The position numbers were made by a program, and so were the translations under genes. Shown in pieces: positions 49,140 to 60,372 of a DNA stretch of 64,000 bases. The notes beneath the pieces are model-generated. The model did not search any database and was not told where the DNA came from. It saw nothing but the letters and a program-made list of their open reading frames with translations. The DNA comes from Nematostella vectensis (Eukaryota; Cnidaria; Anthozoa; Actiniaria; Edwardsiidae), in assembly GCF_932526225.1 (NCBI RefSeq), contig NC_064039.1, positions 11,178,139 to 11,242,138 on the forward strand, in the 5' to 3' direction. Every line of letters starts with the position of its first letter. Position 1 is the stretch's first letter.

Positions 49140-52100
49140 ACAAGATGATCATAATGATGATGATGATTACTCATGCAGGAAGGCGTTTTACCTTTTGCTT
49201 TAATGATAATTAAGGTTGTGCATCCTCTTTTTGTTATTATGTTTCTTTTTGAACCCACAATTCTGGCGAGGCCGCCGATCAAGAGTAAAGGTTGCAATCT
49301 TTGGAGTCAGTAACACCCTTGATTGTCTTAAGCCCCGTGCAAACTGCGCCAGCACCCGCCAGCATAGCTGGCGAATTCTTGCTTGACTGACCAAAAGACA
49401 AAGGAAATGTCAAAACGTCCATTTCCTATTTTGACATTTCCTTTGTCCTAAAGTCAGTCAAGCGAAAACTCGCCAGCAAACCTGGTAGGTGCTGGCGCAG
49501 TTTGCACGGGGCTTTAGATCGCGAGCCTCAAGAGCTGAAAATAGCGAAGAAGTGGGCAAGGGTGCTAATGGTATCGACTCCTCGGCTCCTGTAAGCCGCC
49601 ATGTTGTTTCCTAGCGGCTTGGGTCAGTAACAAAATCCATCTGAGTTCTCCTTTTTACAACCTCTTTGGCAATCTTAAAGACTGAATTTAGTAAGCCATC
49701 AACGATGAAGCTCTGTTTTTAGTTTCATCCGTAAATACTGTAAGAAAAGGGAGACGCTAAGAACCCCTTCAAGCCGAGGAAGAATGTCGAGCGGAATGTT
49801 GTCATACCCCTTCAAGCCGAGGACGAATGTCGAGCGGAATGTTGGCATACCCCTTCAAGCCGAGGAAGAATGTCGAGCGGAATGTTGGCATACCCCTACA
49901 AGCCGAGGAAGAATGTCGAGCGGAATGTTGGCATACCCCTACAAGCCGAGGAAGAATGTCGAGCGGAATGTTGGCATACCCCTACAAGCCGAGAAAGAAT
50001 GTCGAGCGGGATGTTGGCATACCCCTACAGGCCGAGGAAGAATGTCGATCGGAATGTTGGCATACCTCTACAAGCCGAGAAAGAATGTCGATCGGAATGT
50101 TGGCATACCCCTACAAGACGAGGAAGAATGTCGAGAGGAATGTTGGCATACCCCTACAAGCCGAGGAAGAATGTCGAGAGGAATGTTGGCATACCCCTAC
50201 AAGCCGAGGAAGAATGTCGAGCGGAATGTTGGCATACCCCTACAAGCCGAGGAAGAATGTCGAGCGGAATGTTGGCATACCCCTACAAGCCGAGGAAGAA
50301 TGTCGAGCGGAATGTTTGCATACCCCTACAAGCCGAGGGAGAATGTCGAGCGGAATGTTGGCATACCCCTACAAGCCGAGGAAGAATGTCGAGCGGAATG
50401 TTGGCATACCCCTACAAGCCGAGGAAGAATGTCGAGAGGAATGTTGGCATACCCCTTCAAGCCGAGAAAGAATGTCGAGCGGAATGTTGGCATACCCCTA
50501 CAAGCCGAGGAAGAATGTCGATCGGAATGTTGGCATACCCCTACAAGCCGAGGAAGAATGTGGAGCGGAATGTTGGCATACCCCTACAAGCCGAGGAAGA
50601 ATGTTGAGCGGAATGTTGGCATACCCCTACAAGCCGAGGAAGAATGTCGAGCGGAATGTTAGCATACCCCTTCAAGCCGAGGAAGAATGTCGAGCGGAAT
50701 GTTGGCATACCCCTTCAAGCCGAGGGAGTATGTCGAGCGGAATGTTAGCATACCCCTACAAGCCGAGGAAGAATGTCGAGCGGAATGTTGGCATACCCCT
50801 TCAAGCCGAGTAAGAATGTCGAGCGGAATGTTGGAATACCCCTTCAAGCCGAGAAAGAATGTCGAGCGGAATGTTGGAATACCCCTTCAAGCCGAGGAAG
50901 AATGTCGAGCGGAATGTTGGCATACCCCTTCAAGCCGAGGAAGAATGTCGAGCGGAATGTTGGCATACCCCTACAAGCCGAGAAAGAATGTCGAGCGGAA
51001 TGTTGGAATACCCCTTCAAGCCGAGTAAGAATGTCGAGCGGAATGTTGGCATACCCCTTCAAGCCGAGGGAGAATGTCGAGCGGAAGGTTGGCATACCCC
51101 TACAAGCCGAGAAAGAATGTCGAGCGGGATGTTAGCATACCCCTTCAAGCCGGGGAAGAAGGTCGAGCGGAATGTTGGCATACCCCTAGAAGCCGAGGAA
51201 GAATGTCGAGCGGAATGTTGGCATGCCCCTAGAAGCCGAGGAAGAATGTCGAGCGGAATGTTGGCATACCCCTTTAAGCCGAGGAAGAATGTCGAGCGGA
51301 ATGTTAGCATACCCCTACAAGCCGAGGAAGAATGTCGAGCGGAATGTTGGCATACCCCTTCAAGCCAAGGAAGAATGTCGAGCGGAATGTTGGCATACCC
51401 CTTCAAGCCGAGGAAGAATGTCGAGCGGAATGTTGGCATACCCCTACAAGCCGAGGAAGAATGTCGAGCGGAATGTTGGCATACCCCTACAAGCCGAGGA
51501 AGAATGTCGAGCGGAATGTTGGCATACCCCTACAAGCCGAGGAAGAATGTCGAGCAGAATGTTGACATACCCCTTCAAGCCGAGTAAGAATGTCGAGCGG
51601 AATGCTGGCATACCCCTTCAAGCAAAGGAAGAATGTCGAGCGGAATGTTGGCATACCCCTTCAAGCAAAGGAAGAATGTCGAGCGGAATGTTGATATACC
51701 CCTTCAAGCCGAGGAAGAATGTCGAGCGGAATGTTGACATACGCACACAAACCAAGCACTGGCTGCATGTTTATAGTCGTGGTCCATTTTAGTCGACAGA
51801 GCAAAAAAATGGCAAGTTTTCTAAAAATAAGGTCTGATTAACTTCGGTAAGCTTGAATTTTTGCATAGAGGTTCCTTATGTTATGAAAACTAACATATCA
51901 AAAAGTGTTTTTTCTAATGGATTTGTCGAGATATGAGACTTGAAGTGCCATTTTTTAAATGTTCCAAGTATAAATTCTCCTCGTTTTTAGGGAGAAGTTG
52001 GGCTCTGATCAGAAATTAAGCCAACTTTGCTCGCTAATATCTAAATTTCACATCTTCTAAATTTCTTTAAAATTGGAAATTAAGCTTTTGGTCAGAGAAA

Positions 52101-55100
52101 CTCCTTGTATGCGTAAATTTGAGCTTATATATTGAGAATTTGAAAATTTTATGCCTTTTTTTTGCTCTGTCTTTTAGTCTGTTATTGTGCACACTTGAGA
52201 TAAGAGTGTGTGCGCGCTTTTTGCTTAGACAAGCAAGTAAGTAAAACAGTAACAGAAAAAATGGGCCTGAAAAGGTATATTCTTTCAATAAGTCACTATA
52301 ATTAACACATTTCGCCGAACTTAACACTCGCAATTTTGCCAGATCTATAAATTTGCTCAGATAATAAGAGGCAGTTAATGCTGGTGCGCGGAGGTAATGC
52401 AGCCGTTGTGTTTCCATTATCGGTATTGTGAAAAAGTAGTTGAGCTTATATAGGTGCAACTGTAATTTTGACATAGCCTAAACCTCGGGAGATATTGATA
52501 TGAGTCAAACCTGAATAAGACAGGTTTTTAAAATTAACTGTTGACCGTACGTGACCGTCTACATGCCGGTGTGGCGCGCATCTCTGAGATAACAAAGCTC
52601 TATTTTTGTACCTTGTAGCCTCGAAGTTTCCGCACGATAATGAGTTGGTTTTGTCTCAGTTTTGACAGAAAATGAAATATTTGGACTAGATTTGCTGATA
52701 CTACTATGGTGCAAACAGCCTGCTCCATCTTATTTCATTTTAAAAGGAGACAAGCTTTGTTAAAATAAAAATGTAATTAATATAGGGAACTGTTCGGCCA
52801 AGAGGGGGGGGGGGGGGGGATTCTCCATGAAAGTAGACGGGGGTGTTCAAATTTATTTTCCGCTTCTGCTATCTCTTAGGGATCTCACGCTAGTGGGTCA
52901 TCACATCCTTATAACAACTGGAGAGTAGTCAGGAAATAGATGTGCTGAAAATGTGTTTGTTTTTAGTGCTTAGAGTTAGTAATAGCTTCGAACACACCTA
53001 ATGTGCTATCTTTAAGGGGTAAGAATTGCTGTTGACCACACCCAAAATGCTACCCCTTAATAATTGATTTTGCCGAAGATCACCCCAATCTGTTTTTATG
53101 GGACCCACCTCCATATCCCCAACCCCCGACCTTGCCAAATTTTCATCTTTAATAAGCCTGCCCTGAAGAAGTCTTATTAAAGACGAAAATTCGGTCAAAT
53201 ACCAGTTTTTAGTGTATTGTATTTATTCTTCTGGTTCACGAACACGACTATTTGGGCTTTTTGTATTTATTAATTTTACAATTGGTATTGATGTAGCGGA
53301 CTATTCATAATTTCTCAAAGGGATGCGCATCATCCAAGGCAATCGGAGAGGGGGGGGGAGGGGGGGGGGGGTAAGGAGGAACTTCGTGACTTTGATTTTC
53401 CGTTCATCGGCAAAAATAGCATCCTTCCCGCGAAGATGCATTTCCCAGCACAAAATGATCTTTTATATGCAAATCCAACTTCCGACACAAATGTCGTTTC
53501 TCTTTATAATTCTCTTGCCTGTTAATAGTGGGTGGCGTCTAAACGTGCCATCTTGGCTGAAGCCCCTGGTATTCACTCAAATGATCAAAGCGTCCAACTG
53601 ACTAGACTTGCGTATGTAATCGCCTTATGCTGGGCTGTTGTATATCTTTTGCGAGTGTTGCTTTGCAATTTACCTAAAGTGTATTTTTTCATATGCTTTT
53701 CAAATAAAAAAAGACAAGAAGATATTTATCAAGATAAAGGAGATAAAGGACATTATAAACGCAAAGCTAACAAAAAATGGCCTGCGCTTGGGGACGAAAA
53801 CATCCCTCACCATGCCTCTAATAATTCAGCAAATCCTATTTTGCTACGAATAACAGGGAGAGTATTAAGAGTCGGTGATTACGGTGCTCACCCCTGGTGC
53901 TTAATTATTTCGTCGTCTTTGATTGATTATTCTTAGGCTATTTTCTAATGATGTCTAGAATATAGGGGTGGGGAATGGATTACGTGTCATGACAGATTTC
54001 AATGATTTGTTAATAAGACTTTTCAAGAAAAGGTCGTTTGTATTTGTTATTGACCATATTTCGAGGCCATACCTTCCCTCTTTCAGGTAAAAATAAACAC
54101 TTCAATGGCATGTTCGTTGATGAAATGATATTTTAACAAAAACAGAGAAGACTACACTGTGTTTTGTTGTTGTTGCCAGGGTTGTGTGTGTGTGGGAGGT
54201 TGGGGGGTGGGGTGGTGCACGCGCTGTCCTGCCTGAGCCCACCCCTATCTAAGCGCCCTTAGACGAAGATGGTAAGGCTATAATGGCACTGTATATTTTA
54301 TGGAGTTTTTATCGTTTTAGTGTTGCTTATACCTGCGTCCACCCCCTCCCCTTACACAGGGGGATTTCCGAAATCTCGACTTCTCCTGTCTGTTGGATCG
54401 TGATTAGATGTTGGATCGTGTTGTTTCGATTATCCTTGCATGAATAAACTCAGCACTGCGAAAATGCCTATTTTGAGCCGCTTGAAGTTGCGTGGTCCCT
54501 AGCAATTTCCAGTTTTGATGAGCGCCTTGTTAATTATGGGGACTTCAATCCGACAGATCCACCTGCGACGGTCGGTAATTACCATGAACGAGTGCGAGTG
54601 TGTATTTTCCCGCCAGATCTTATCGTGTTAGCTAATAGACTGCATACAGAAAGCGATTCCGAATAGTTGAGAAAAGCTTTAAACAAAGACAAGGAAATTT
54701 CAGTGTTTTTCCTGGATTAATTAATCCCTTGTTGCAACGTCTATTGATTATGAGTAACGCCTTGGACTCATTTAGAGTGAAAGCTTGAAATCAAAGGTTG
54801 GAATATTTTTTTATGCAATCGCCGAAAAATCGCCAGTGGGTCGGTAAACAAAACTTCGGTGGCGATAGAATATTGACTGTGCGGCCGATCTAGGCCATCA
54901 TCGAGGGAGAGAAAGCGACAGCTTATACTCGCCAGGTGAACTCTCAGAGCACGCTCTGGTTGTCGCATCCCTTTCAGTCACCGTCCTAGAAATGTTCCGT
55001 GTTCTAAAGTAAGTTTTTCTTTTTCTTTTTTTTTTTTTTTTAATCGACTAGTCACTGAAATCAGCTGAGATACCATCCAAAAGTACATAGTTTATCGCCG

Positions 55101-57323
55101 AATCTTAATTTACACCTAGTTCTCCTTGATATCATTTAATATTTATTCGCTAAGGCTACTGAAAAAGCGAGCTCTTTCGATGAGACAATACAACAAGCTT
55201 CCGCAGCCACAAACCATAATTGTCGACTATTTCCCGACAACCTCGGCGATGAAGCTCGAACCATTGCAGCCAGACGTCATATTCGAAGAGCATGCAGCAA
55301 TGATTTACAACATGGGTAATAGTTGACTTGAGCAACACGAAGCGACCACGGGCTAGATCCGGGAGACATTTTATACAGAAAATAATATTTCGTAAAGAAT
55401 GCCCGAGTCTCCACCTTCGTCAGCGAGGTAAAACTAAAAGTTTGTTCATTTTAATCGTATGACATTTTTCCGTTTAGTGTTGGACTCGGGTTTAAACTTA
55501 AACCATTCTCTTGGTTTAATGCTTCCCCCGTCCTTTATGTTTCCGTATTAGTAAGTATCGTAAGACTAATGAGAATTGTGACTGTCATTTTCGCAACATT
55601 AATTTGCATCGGGAGCACTTTATTATTTTCTAAGAAGGCGCAAGTCATGGTTTCGAAACGAGAGATAACAATAACAGCCTCAGACAGTAGCGATCCGCGG
55701 AATGCTTTTCCTGTGAAGCCTGATTTATACACTCTAAGCATTAAATTCAAATGTGGTTTCACTCAACCCACAAAACCCAGCTGTCCTTCGCGCATAAATT
55801 TGATTTTGCTTTAAGTTGCTCTAACGTTCGCTTTGCGCGCGTGACAGCGATCCACCGAAATGGACTCAAACATGGAAAACTCTCAAGCGAAACCCTTGTA
55901 AGTACTGGTAGTGATTATGAAGCAATTGCTTTTCCGACCAATTGCTCTATTTTATGGTTTAAAAGCCGTATCACCAAGGGAATATAATATTGTTTTTGTG
56001 CAAGGGAAACAAATAGTTGATTATTCCTCTACATGGTAAAGGTCATTTGAATAATTCGTCAGCTAGCACTGAGCTCGCCAGCAGGCCATTATTCTACGCG
56101 CTCTCTGTTATCGATTCACTTTTGGAAAAGACTAAGCGCTTGAGAGAGACTGTGTCGCGCCGAAGAAGGTCCAACTTTGCTAATATGTTCTCTAGAGTTC
56201 GACCTATCGCTGGCTTAGGCAAACTGTGAGCTGCTTTTTTGGGGGATTATTCAATTGAAGGTTCTTTATGGCCATGTCTCGGGAACGTCGCAAGCCAAAT
56301 CTGAAGTTGACGGACAAGTAGGTCGAGCTGACAACAGTGGTAACACCACCACCACCATGTTATTATACAACTTACATTGCCTCAGAGCTTTTAACGCCAA
56401 CACACAATCCGCTCTACATGAGTTTTGTTTATCGTTGGATTGTATAAAGGTGTCTTTGACCTTTTTAGCTATCACATGAGAACATTAGTACGTCAATAGG
56501 AATTATTTTATTTTGCCATTAGGAAAATGTCATAGTTAGTAACTATGGATAGCTCAATGCTTTTTTTTCGTAGTTAAAACCTGGCGCGTGCTTTACCGTC
56601 AATAAGATATATAGCCAATACAACCGTTCCAACCAAGTGTTTGCACTTTATATTTATTGCAATGATCTTTCTAGGCCACCTCAATATAGCTGGTCTCATT
56701 ATAAACTCCGTAGATGCGTATGATAGCGAAAAAAAAAACATGCCTTCCTTTATTTAATGGTGGCATATTTTTCTATTTGTATTCATCGACCCTGCCAGTG
56801 TTTCTAAAATTATCAAAATATGTTTTCTAATATGGCACAAATTACAGAAAAATTAACGTTGTTTATAGTATAGACTAGCTGGGGGTATAAAAAACGCATA
56901 AGATTCTTTACTGCCAGGAAGTTGCCAGGTGTTTCAGTGAAAAAGCCAAGAAGATACGAACCAATTTTGTTGGAAGTTTTGTTTGCTGCCCTGTCAAACT
57001 TAGATGACGGTCTCTTGATGTGAAGACAAACTTTAGTTTCACTTGTGATTCTGCTCTCACTTTAGCACCTGTCTTGTGACGGAATAATCCTTGGGGGATT
57101 TTGTTATTGCAGTATAGTCGCCTGTTAAAGAGATTCTGCTCTTGTGATATTTGACCCAAAACCTTAATACCCCAGTAATCACAGTAATATTTTTTATCTA
57201 AACAAAGCTTCGAAACAGTATTGTTTTTGTTTGTTTCGTGTTTACAGGAGAAGTTTCGATGATGCGCAGAGTAGATTCAAGTGCAGAAAAGTCCTCGGAA
57301 TCGGTGGAAAGGAGCCCTCAAAA
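40782..57323 (+). CDS. Tentative 5' part of an unidentified gene with alternative first exons
   Basis: Six short ATG exons, each followed by a good donor, all end in phase 2: 40782-40801 (MDATIR), 44864-44901 (MTDIPLPSDKNA), 54992-55008 (MFRVL), 55399-55427 (MPESPPSSA), 55860-55897 (MDSNMENSQAKP) and 56185-56225 (MFSRVRPIAGLGK). Those at 55399 and 55860 have an in-frame stop just upstream. The 76-nt exon at 57248-57323 follows a strong acceptor (tgtttcgtgtttacag), accepts phase 2, and encodes 25 residues starting RSFDDAQSRFKC and ending GGKEPSK; its donor is gtacgt. Alternative promoters giving short different N-termini are common in animal signalling and channel genes, but I do not recognise this protein. 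Some of the six may be chance: short ATG frames ending at a GTRAG-like site are frequent over 17 kb. Confidence 0.3.
40802..44863. other. Non-coding stretch (intron, if the gene model holds)
   Basis: No further exon was supported. It contains a 34-bp tandem repeat at 42897-43105 and a C-only run at 42737-42754. A low-complexity patch at 41340-41460 has inverted ends like a decayed MITE (ggcggatctagc; G-rich then C-rich). Confidence 0.45.
42897..43105. repeat. 34-bp tandem repeat, six copies
   Basis: Units of the form aagagtgctagactagagag + tgtagacttgagct. The first four are exactly 34 bp with alternating gctagact / gttagtct; the last two are 36-37 bp and decayed. Confidence 0.9.
44902..47084. 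other. Non-coding stretch
   Basis: AT-rich. Minus-strand open frames at 45624-45893 and 46625-46906 resemble no known family and lack further support. Confidence 0.45.
47085..47402. mobile_element. 318-bp MITE
   Basis: Ends gggcacccgaatggtc (47085-47100) and gaccattcggggtccc (47387-47402) are inverted repeats with two mismatches. Flanks taatgaaa and tcatgaag agree at six of eight positions, compatible with an old 8-bp target duplication. The interior is rich in gtgctcg-like motifs. Open frames here are by-products. Confidence 0.65.
47403..49327. other. Non-coding stretch with a CpG-richer patch
   Basis: 48230-48796 is richer in C, G and CpG than its surroundings and is open for 188 codons on the minus strand. 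The product is low in hydrophobic order and resembles nothing known. A (GAT)n microsatellite sits at 49105-49140. The patch could be a promoter or a decayed element; there is no firm evidence either way. Confidence 0.4.
49331..49513. mobile_element. PIF/Harbinger-like palindromic MITE, copy 1
   Basis: 183 bp from agccccgtgcaaactgcgcc to its complement ggcgcagtttgcacggggct. TTA on both sides (49328-49330 and 49514-49516) is the target duplication. A 3-bp TWA duplication is typical of PIF/Harbinger. The interior is also largely complementary (caaaggaaatgtcaaaa / attttgacatttcctttg). A second copy of exactly the same length is at 63776-63958. Confidence 0.85.
49763..51745 (+). repeat. 43-bp minisatellite, about 46 copies
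   Basis: The unit is ccgaggaagaatgtcgagcg + gaatgttggcatacccctac + aag. Copies differ mainly by cctac/ccttc, gaggaag/gagaaag and single changes. Because 43 is not a multiple of 3, one reading frame passes through all three phases of the unit and repeats every 43 residues (MSSGMLAYPFKPRKNVERN...). No phase contains a stop on either strand, so overlapping open frames of up to 328 codons appear on the plus strand and shorter ones on the minus strand. I find no signal peptide, exon signals or known domain, so coding status is doubtful. Confidence 0.95.
51746..52839. other. Non-coding stretch
   Basis: AT-rich, with no supported gene. A G-only run is at 52804-52819. Confidence 0.5.
52840..53115 (+). 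repeat. Dispersed repeat, copy 2 (shared with 27770-28075)
   Basis: Same block order as 27770-28075, diverged. On the minus strand the end reads VGPIKTDWGDLRQNQ, LLRGSILGVVNSNSYPLK, but this frame is not kept in the other copy. Confidence 0.65.
53128..53265. mobile_element. Foldback element, copy 1
   Basis: gaccttgccaaattttcatc...aataag is complementary to the following cttattaaagacgaaaattc..., and the block up to tttgggctttttgtattta is the complement of 58355-58420. It directly follows the dispersed repeat at 52840-53115. Confidence 0.6.
53266..54991. other. Non-coding stretch
   Basis: No supported gene. It contains G-only runs (53350-53371) and a TG/GGGTGG-rich patch (54183-54214). An open frame at 53532-53936 has no recognisable domain. 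Confidence 0.45.
55156..55315 (+). CDS. Possible exon, alternative model
   Basis: Open protein-like frame after the acceptor cgctaag, containing KRALSMRQYNKLPQPQ and DVIFEEHAAMIYNMG, with a possible gtaata donor in phase 1. It accepts phase 2 from the 54992 exon and would then enter 57248 in the second frame. It competes with the model in which the ATG exons join 57248 directly. Confidence 0.2.
57248..57323 (+). CDS. Common coding exon of the tentative gene
   Basis: This is the best-supported exon of the tentative gene. A long T-rich tract and acag precede it, and aaaa|gtacgt follows. The phase-2 entry frame is open and protein-like (FDDAQSRF, then KVLGIGG). A phase-1 entry frame is also open (MMRRVDSSAEKSSESVERSP) and would fit an exon at 55156-55314 ending in phase 1, so the frame is not settled. 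Confidence 0.4.
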
Positions 57324-58354
57324 GTACGTATGATAACAGTGATTTCGACAGCGGGACTAGGATTCACGGTGCCATTGTTAGAAACTGATTTTAATCTGCA
57401 TCTGACAGCTAAAACTCCAACAATGTGTTTGTTGTTCCTCGATTTGAGACATTATCAAGAGATACAACGATACTCTTAAAGCGATAAGTTAGGCGAAAAT
57501 TAAATAGTAATGATTATGTGAAATTAATCCATCTAAAATTCGTGGCTCCTAAAATGAGATAGGGTGAGATAAGGGATAGAGGGGGGGGGAGGGGGGTGCA
57601 CAAATTCATTTAAAAAATTGAATAAGCTTCAAAAGCAAAAAATGGCGCAACTGAAATGCCTACTAAAAAAGTAATGGATCAGCGAAAAAGAAAAATCAAA
57701 CACAGCTACTTCGCGAGAAAAATAATCTAGCAACCAAAAAAAACGTTCACTTATTCCTCCCGTCAAACACAGACCTATTTCAAAAATCATATCTGTCACC
57801 TGAAAGTTACCTAGAGGTATTAATAACTCCGACTTGCGTGACACTGGATCAGACTTGCGTGACACTGATATTATTTTGAAATATCTTATCATTTCGAAAA
57901 ATGTGATTTACTCAAAGGTTATTTTATTTTCAAAATCCCTTGAAACAAAATGTAATAGCTAAAGTGTAATAGTAAAGCCAGAACAAAAGAGAACAAAGAC
58001 ATTACAGTGTCTTAGTACTAAATAAACTAAATAGTATTTCACTGTTTTTTGAAAACCACTCTAAAATAAAGCCGTTTAAATTTTAGTGGAGATTGAATCT
58101 CACAGTGATTCATCAGGATTTGCTTCATAATGAATGTACCTTATTTTGCATACATTTTTGGCGGCAGTGACGATTCACAACGCAACTAGAATCCCGATTA
58201 TAATTCAGATTATTTGTTAGAATATAAGGATACAATAATGTCATTCGATGGGTAACCACACTCCCCTGCACAATACCCATGATGCTTTTCAGTCGTAGGA
58301 TAGGCATTTTGGCATTTTGAAAAATCCTATTCATGGAATACTTCTGAAATAGTA
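57324..58354. other. Non-coding stretch
   Basis: No exon is supported. There is a short G-rich run at 57580-57597. An almost tandem pair gacttgcgtgacactg(g) lies at 57831-57869. Confidence 0.45.
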
Positions 58355-58522
58355 AATACAAAAAACCCAAATAGTCGTGTTCGTGAACCAGAAGAATGAA
58401 TACAATACACCAAAAACTGGAATTAGACCGACTCTGCCAAATTTTCGTCTTTAATAAGAATTGTGAAGCAGTCTTATTAAAGACGAAAATTTGGCAGAGT
58501 CAAATACCAGTTTTTGGTGTAT
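58355..58522. mobile_element. Foldback element with perfect 30-bp stem, copy 2
   Basis: 58430-58459 (gactctgccaaattttcgtc...) and 58472-58501 are exact complements around a 12-base loop. Outer arms atacaccaaaaactgg (58405-58420) and ccagtttttggtgtat (58507-58522) also pair. The left flank to 58355 matches the copy at 53128-53265 in inverted orientation. The stem is long enough to give double-stranded RNA if transcribed. Confidence 0.75.
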
Positions 58523-58600
58523 CTGATATAGTAATATACAATACAGGAATGCATTAAGGGTTGATACTTTGCGGCAGTAGTTGTCGACAGAATGTTTTCT

Positions 58601-58786
58601 AGTAATTGCCTTATGCACGTGGTGTCAGCAGGCTCTGAGGATCCAGGGCTTTCTTTCTTTGACCGCAAAAAAAATAAATTTACGCCGGAAGAAGGTTCTT
58701 CTGCGGTAAGGATCTTTGGGAGCAACCGCAAATCCCGCTGGATCTCCGAGCATTATCGTGGCAGAACTGGTGATCCCACCCTCTGA
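58601..58786 (+). CDS. Possible downstream exon of the tentative gene
   Basis: After tgttttctag, or alternatively gtgtcagcag (58633), an open frame contains GLSFFDRKKNKFTPEEGSSA. It reaches either a strong donor (gcg|gtaagg, 58705) or a stop at 58784-58786. The phase fits only some versions of the 57248 exon. The family is not recognised. Confidence 0.2.
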   Translation, partial: SNCLMHVVSAGSEDPGLSFFDRKKNKFTPEEGSSAVRIFGSNRKSRWISEHYRGRTGDPTL

Positions 58787-60372
58787 AAAATAAACCTGTT
58801 AAGGATTCTTCAGGTGTAATCAGCATAAAACGCTTGTTTTTTTAATTTTAAAAACATATTTCAAGCTGCACTTGAAAACATGTGCGAGAGAAGAAACCCA
58901 CTAGAGCGTCTGGTAGTTTACCAAAAAGAGTTACCGACTGTGAGCGACAGTGCTGAATAACGTATGCACATGCGCGTGTTCTGGCTAAAACAAACAAAAT
59001 CTCAGTGTTGAATCGTTCGAGTAAAGGCACGAAAGGTTGACTTCGGTCGCTGTTTTGACTTACTGTACAGCATTAAAACCATACTGTACAAAAGATGACA
59101 GATTTGTTTGATAATGAGGGAGTCATAAAGAAACTTTTAGCCTCAGGTTTGATCTAGTTTTCTTAGCATTCGCCAAAATGTGACAGTTCGCCGGTAAAAA
59201 GCCGCCATTTCAAAACAAAAAGGCTGGTTTAACTGCGCAGTACTGGAACTAGTCTTGGGTTTCTCAGCACTGTCACAGTGAGCCGATATGTAAATATGAC
59301 GGAGCCATCCCGTAATAAAGCTGTCGTATTTAATGTCTTTAAATACAGTATAACGTTTAAAAAACGGTAGATAACACGATAGGTTCTCCTCGAATTATCT
59401 CAGAAATCGAATTATCTCAGTCTAATTTCTTACTGTGCAACGCGCGCTACCGTGGCCACCTTGTTTGTTTTGTGTAGTAAACCAATAAGGATGCGAGAAA
59501 CGTACTATCTGATACGACGCGCGCGTTTTGTGAAGTAAACCAATGAGGATGTGAGAAACGTACTATTTGAGAGGCATCAAGTTCACTAGCCAACCAGAGT
59601 GATAAAAAATGGTTCAGTGGATATGAGAACACGACGAAATTGGCCAACTTTCCTTCGGTACTACCGTGGTGTGTCGCATGGCGAACTTTCAAAAGAATAG
59701 CATGATGTAATCAGAAGCGGTAGCAGTGTGTTTTGGGGACGACATCTGCTTCGTGAGTAGAAGGGCCAAGGTCTTTTGTTCAACGAACACGTTCATCATC
59801 CTTCAGGGAATAGAAGTTTTGGAAGCCTACAAGCGCTAAAAATTGTTTAAATACCGTTTAGATTAATCTATTTTCGGATAATTGTGTGATACCGCACAAT
59901 ACATCGAGGGGAATATCGTAACCTTGCTTTGTTCACATGGTGCAATAAAAACATGGCTCCTGGAAACACTTTTTGATTGACAATGTCTGCCAGTGTCGGC
60001 GGATTTTACACTTGGGTAAAAAAAAAAAGTATGTTATATTATTTAAAATTTATTAAAAAGAAAAGAACTCGCAATTACTGTAAAACACTGTTTTTGTCAA
60101 GTAGTGTCTTTTAGTTACTTCATACATTTCCATCCATCCATATTTTGTTTTTATTCTTTTCAATTCAAGCCTTTTTTAGTAAAAAGGCCGCTATTCGATA
60201 TTTATAGACTTTCACTTAACATAACTTCATCTCCGTATTGTTCGACTTCTATCGAAAAAAAAACAATAATCGCGTTCTAATTACTTTGTCTTGTCACGTT
60301 ATAAGTGCTAAATATTTGCACGATTATTAAACCGCGACCCGCCCCCACCCCCGGGAACAATATTTTTCATCT
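58787..60372. other. Non-coding stretch with a 58-bp tandem pair
   Basis: No supported gene. A unit containing gtaaaccaataaggatgcga and gaaacgtactat occurs at 59469-59512 and again 58 bp on at 59527-59571. Confidence 0.6.

Noticed and set aside
49763-51745. CRISPR-like array
   Set aside because: Units are contiguous and have no unique spacers, and the context is animal nuclear DNA.
53160-53205. Hammerhead-ribozyme-like order CTGAAGA, short stem, GAAA
   Set aside because: There is one extra base between the core and stem II, and I cannot draw stems I and III. The sequence is better explained as one arm of a foldback element. A covariance-model search (Infernal with the hammerhead models) would decide.
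53532-53936. 134-codon plus-strand open frame
   Set aside because: No recognisable domain, biased composition, and neighbouring frames are similarly open.
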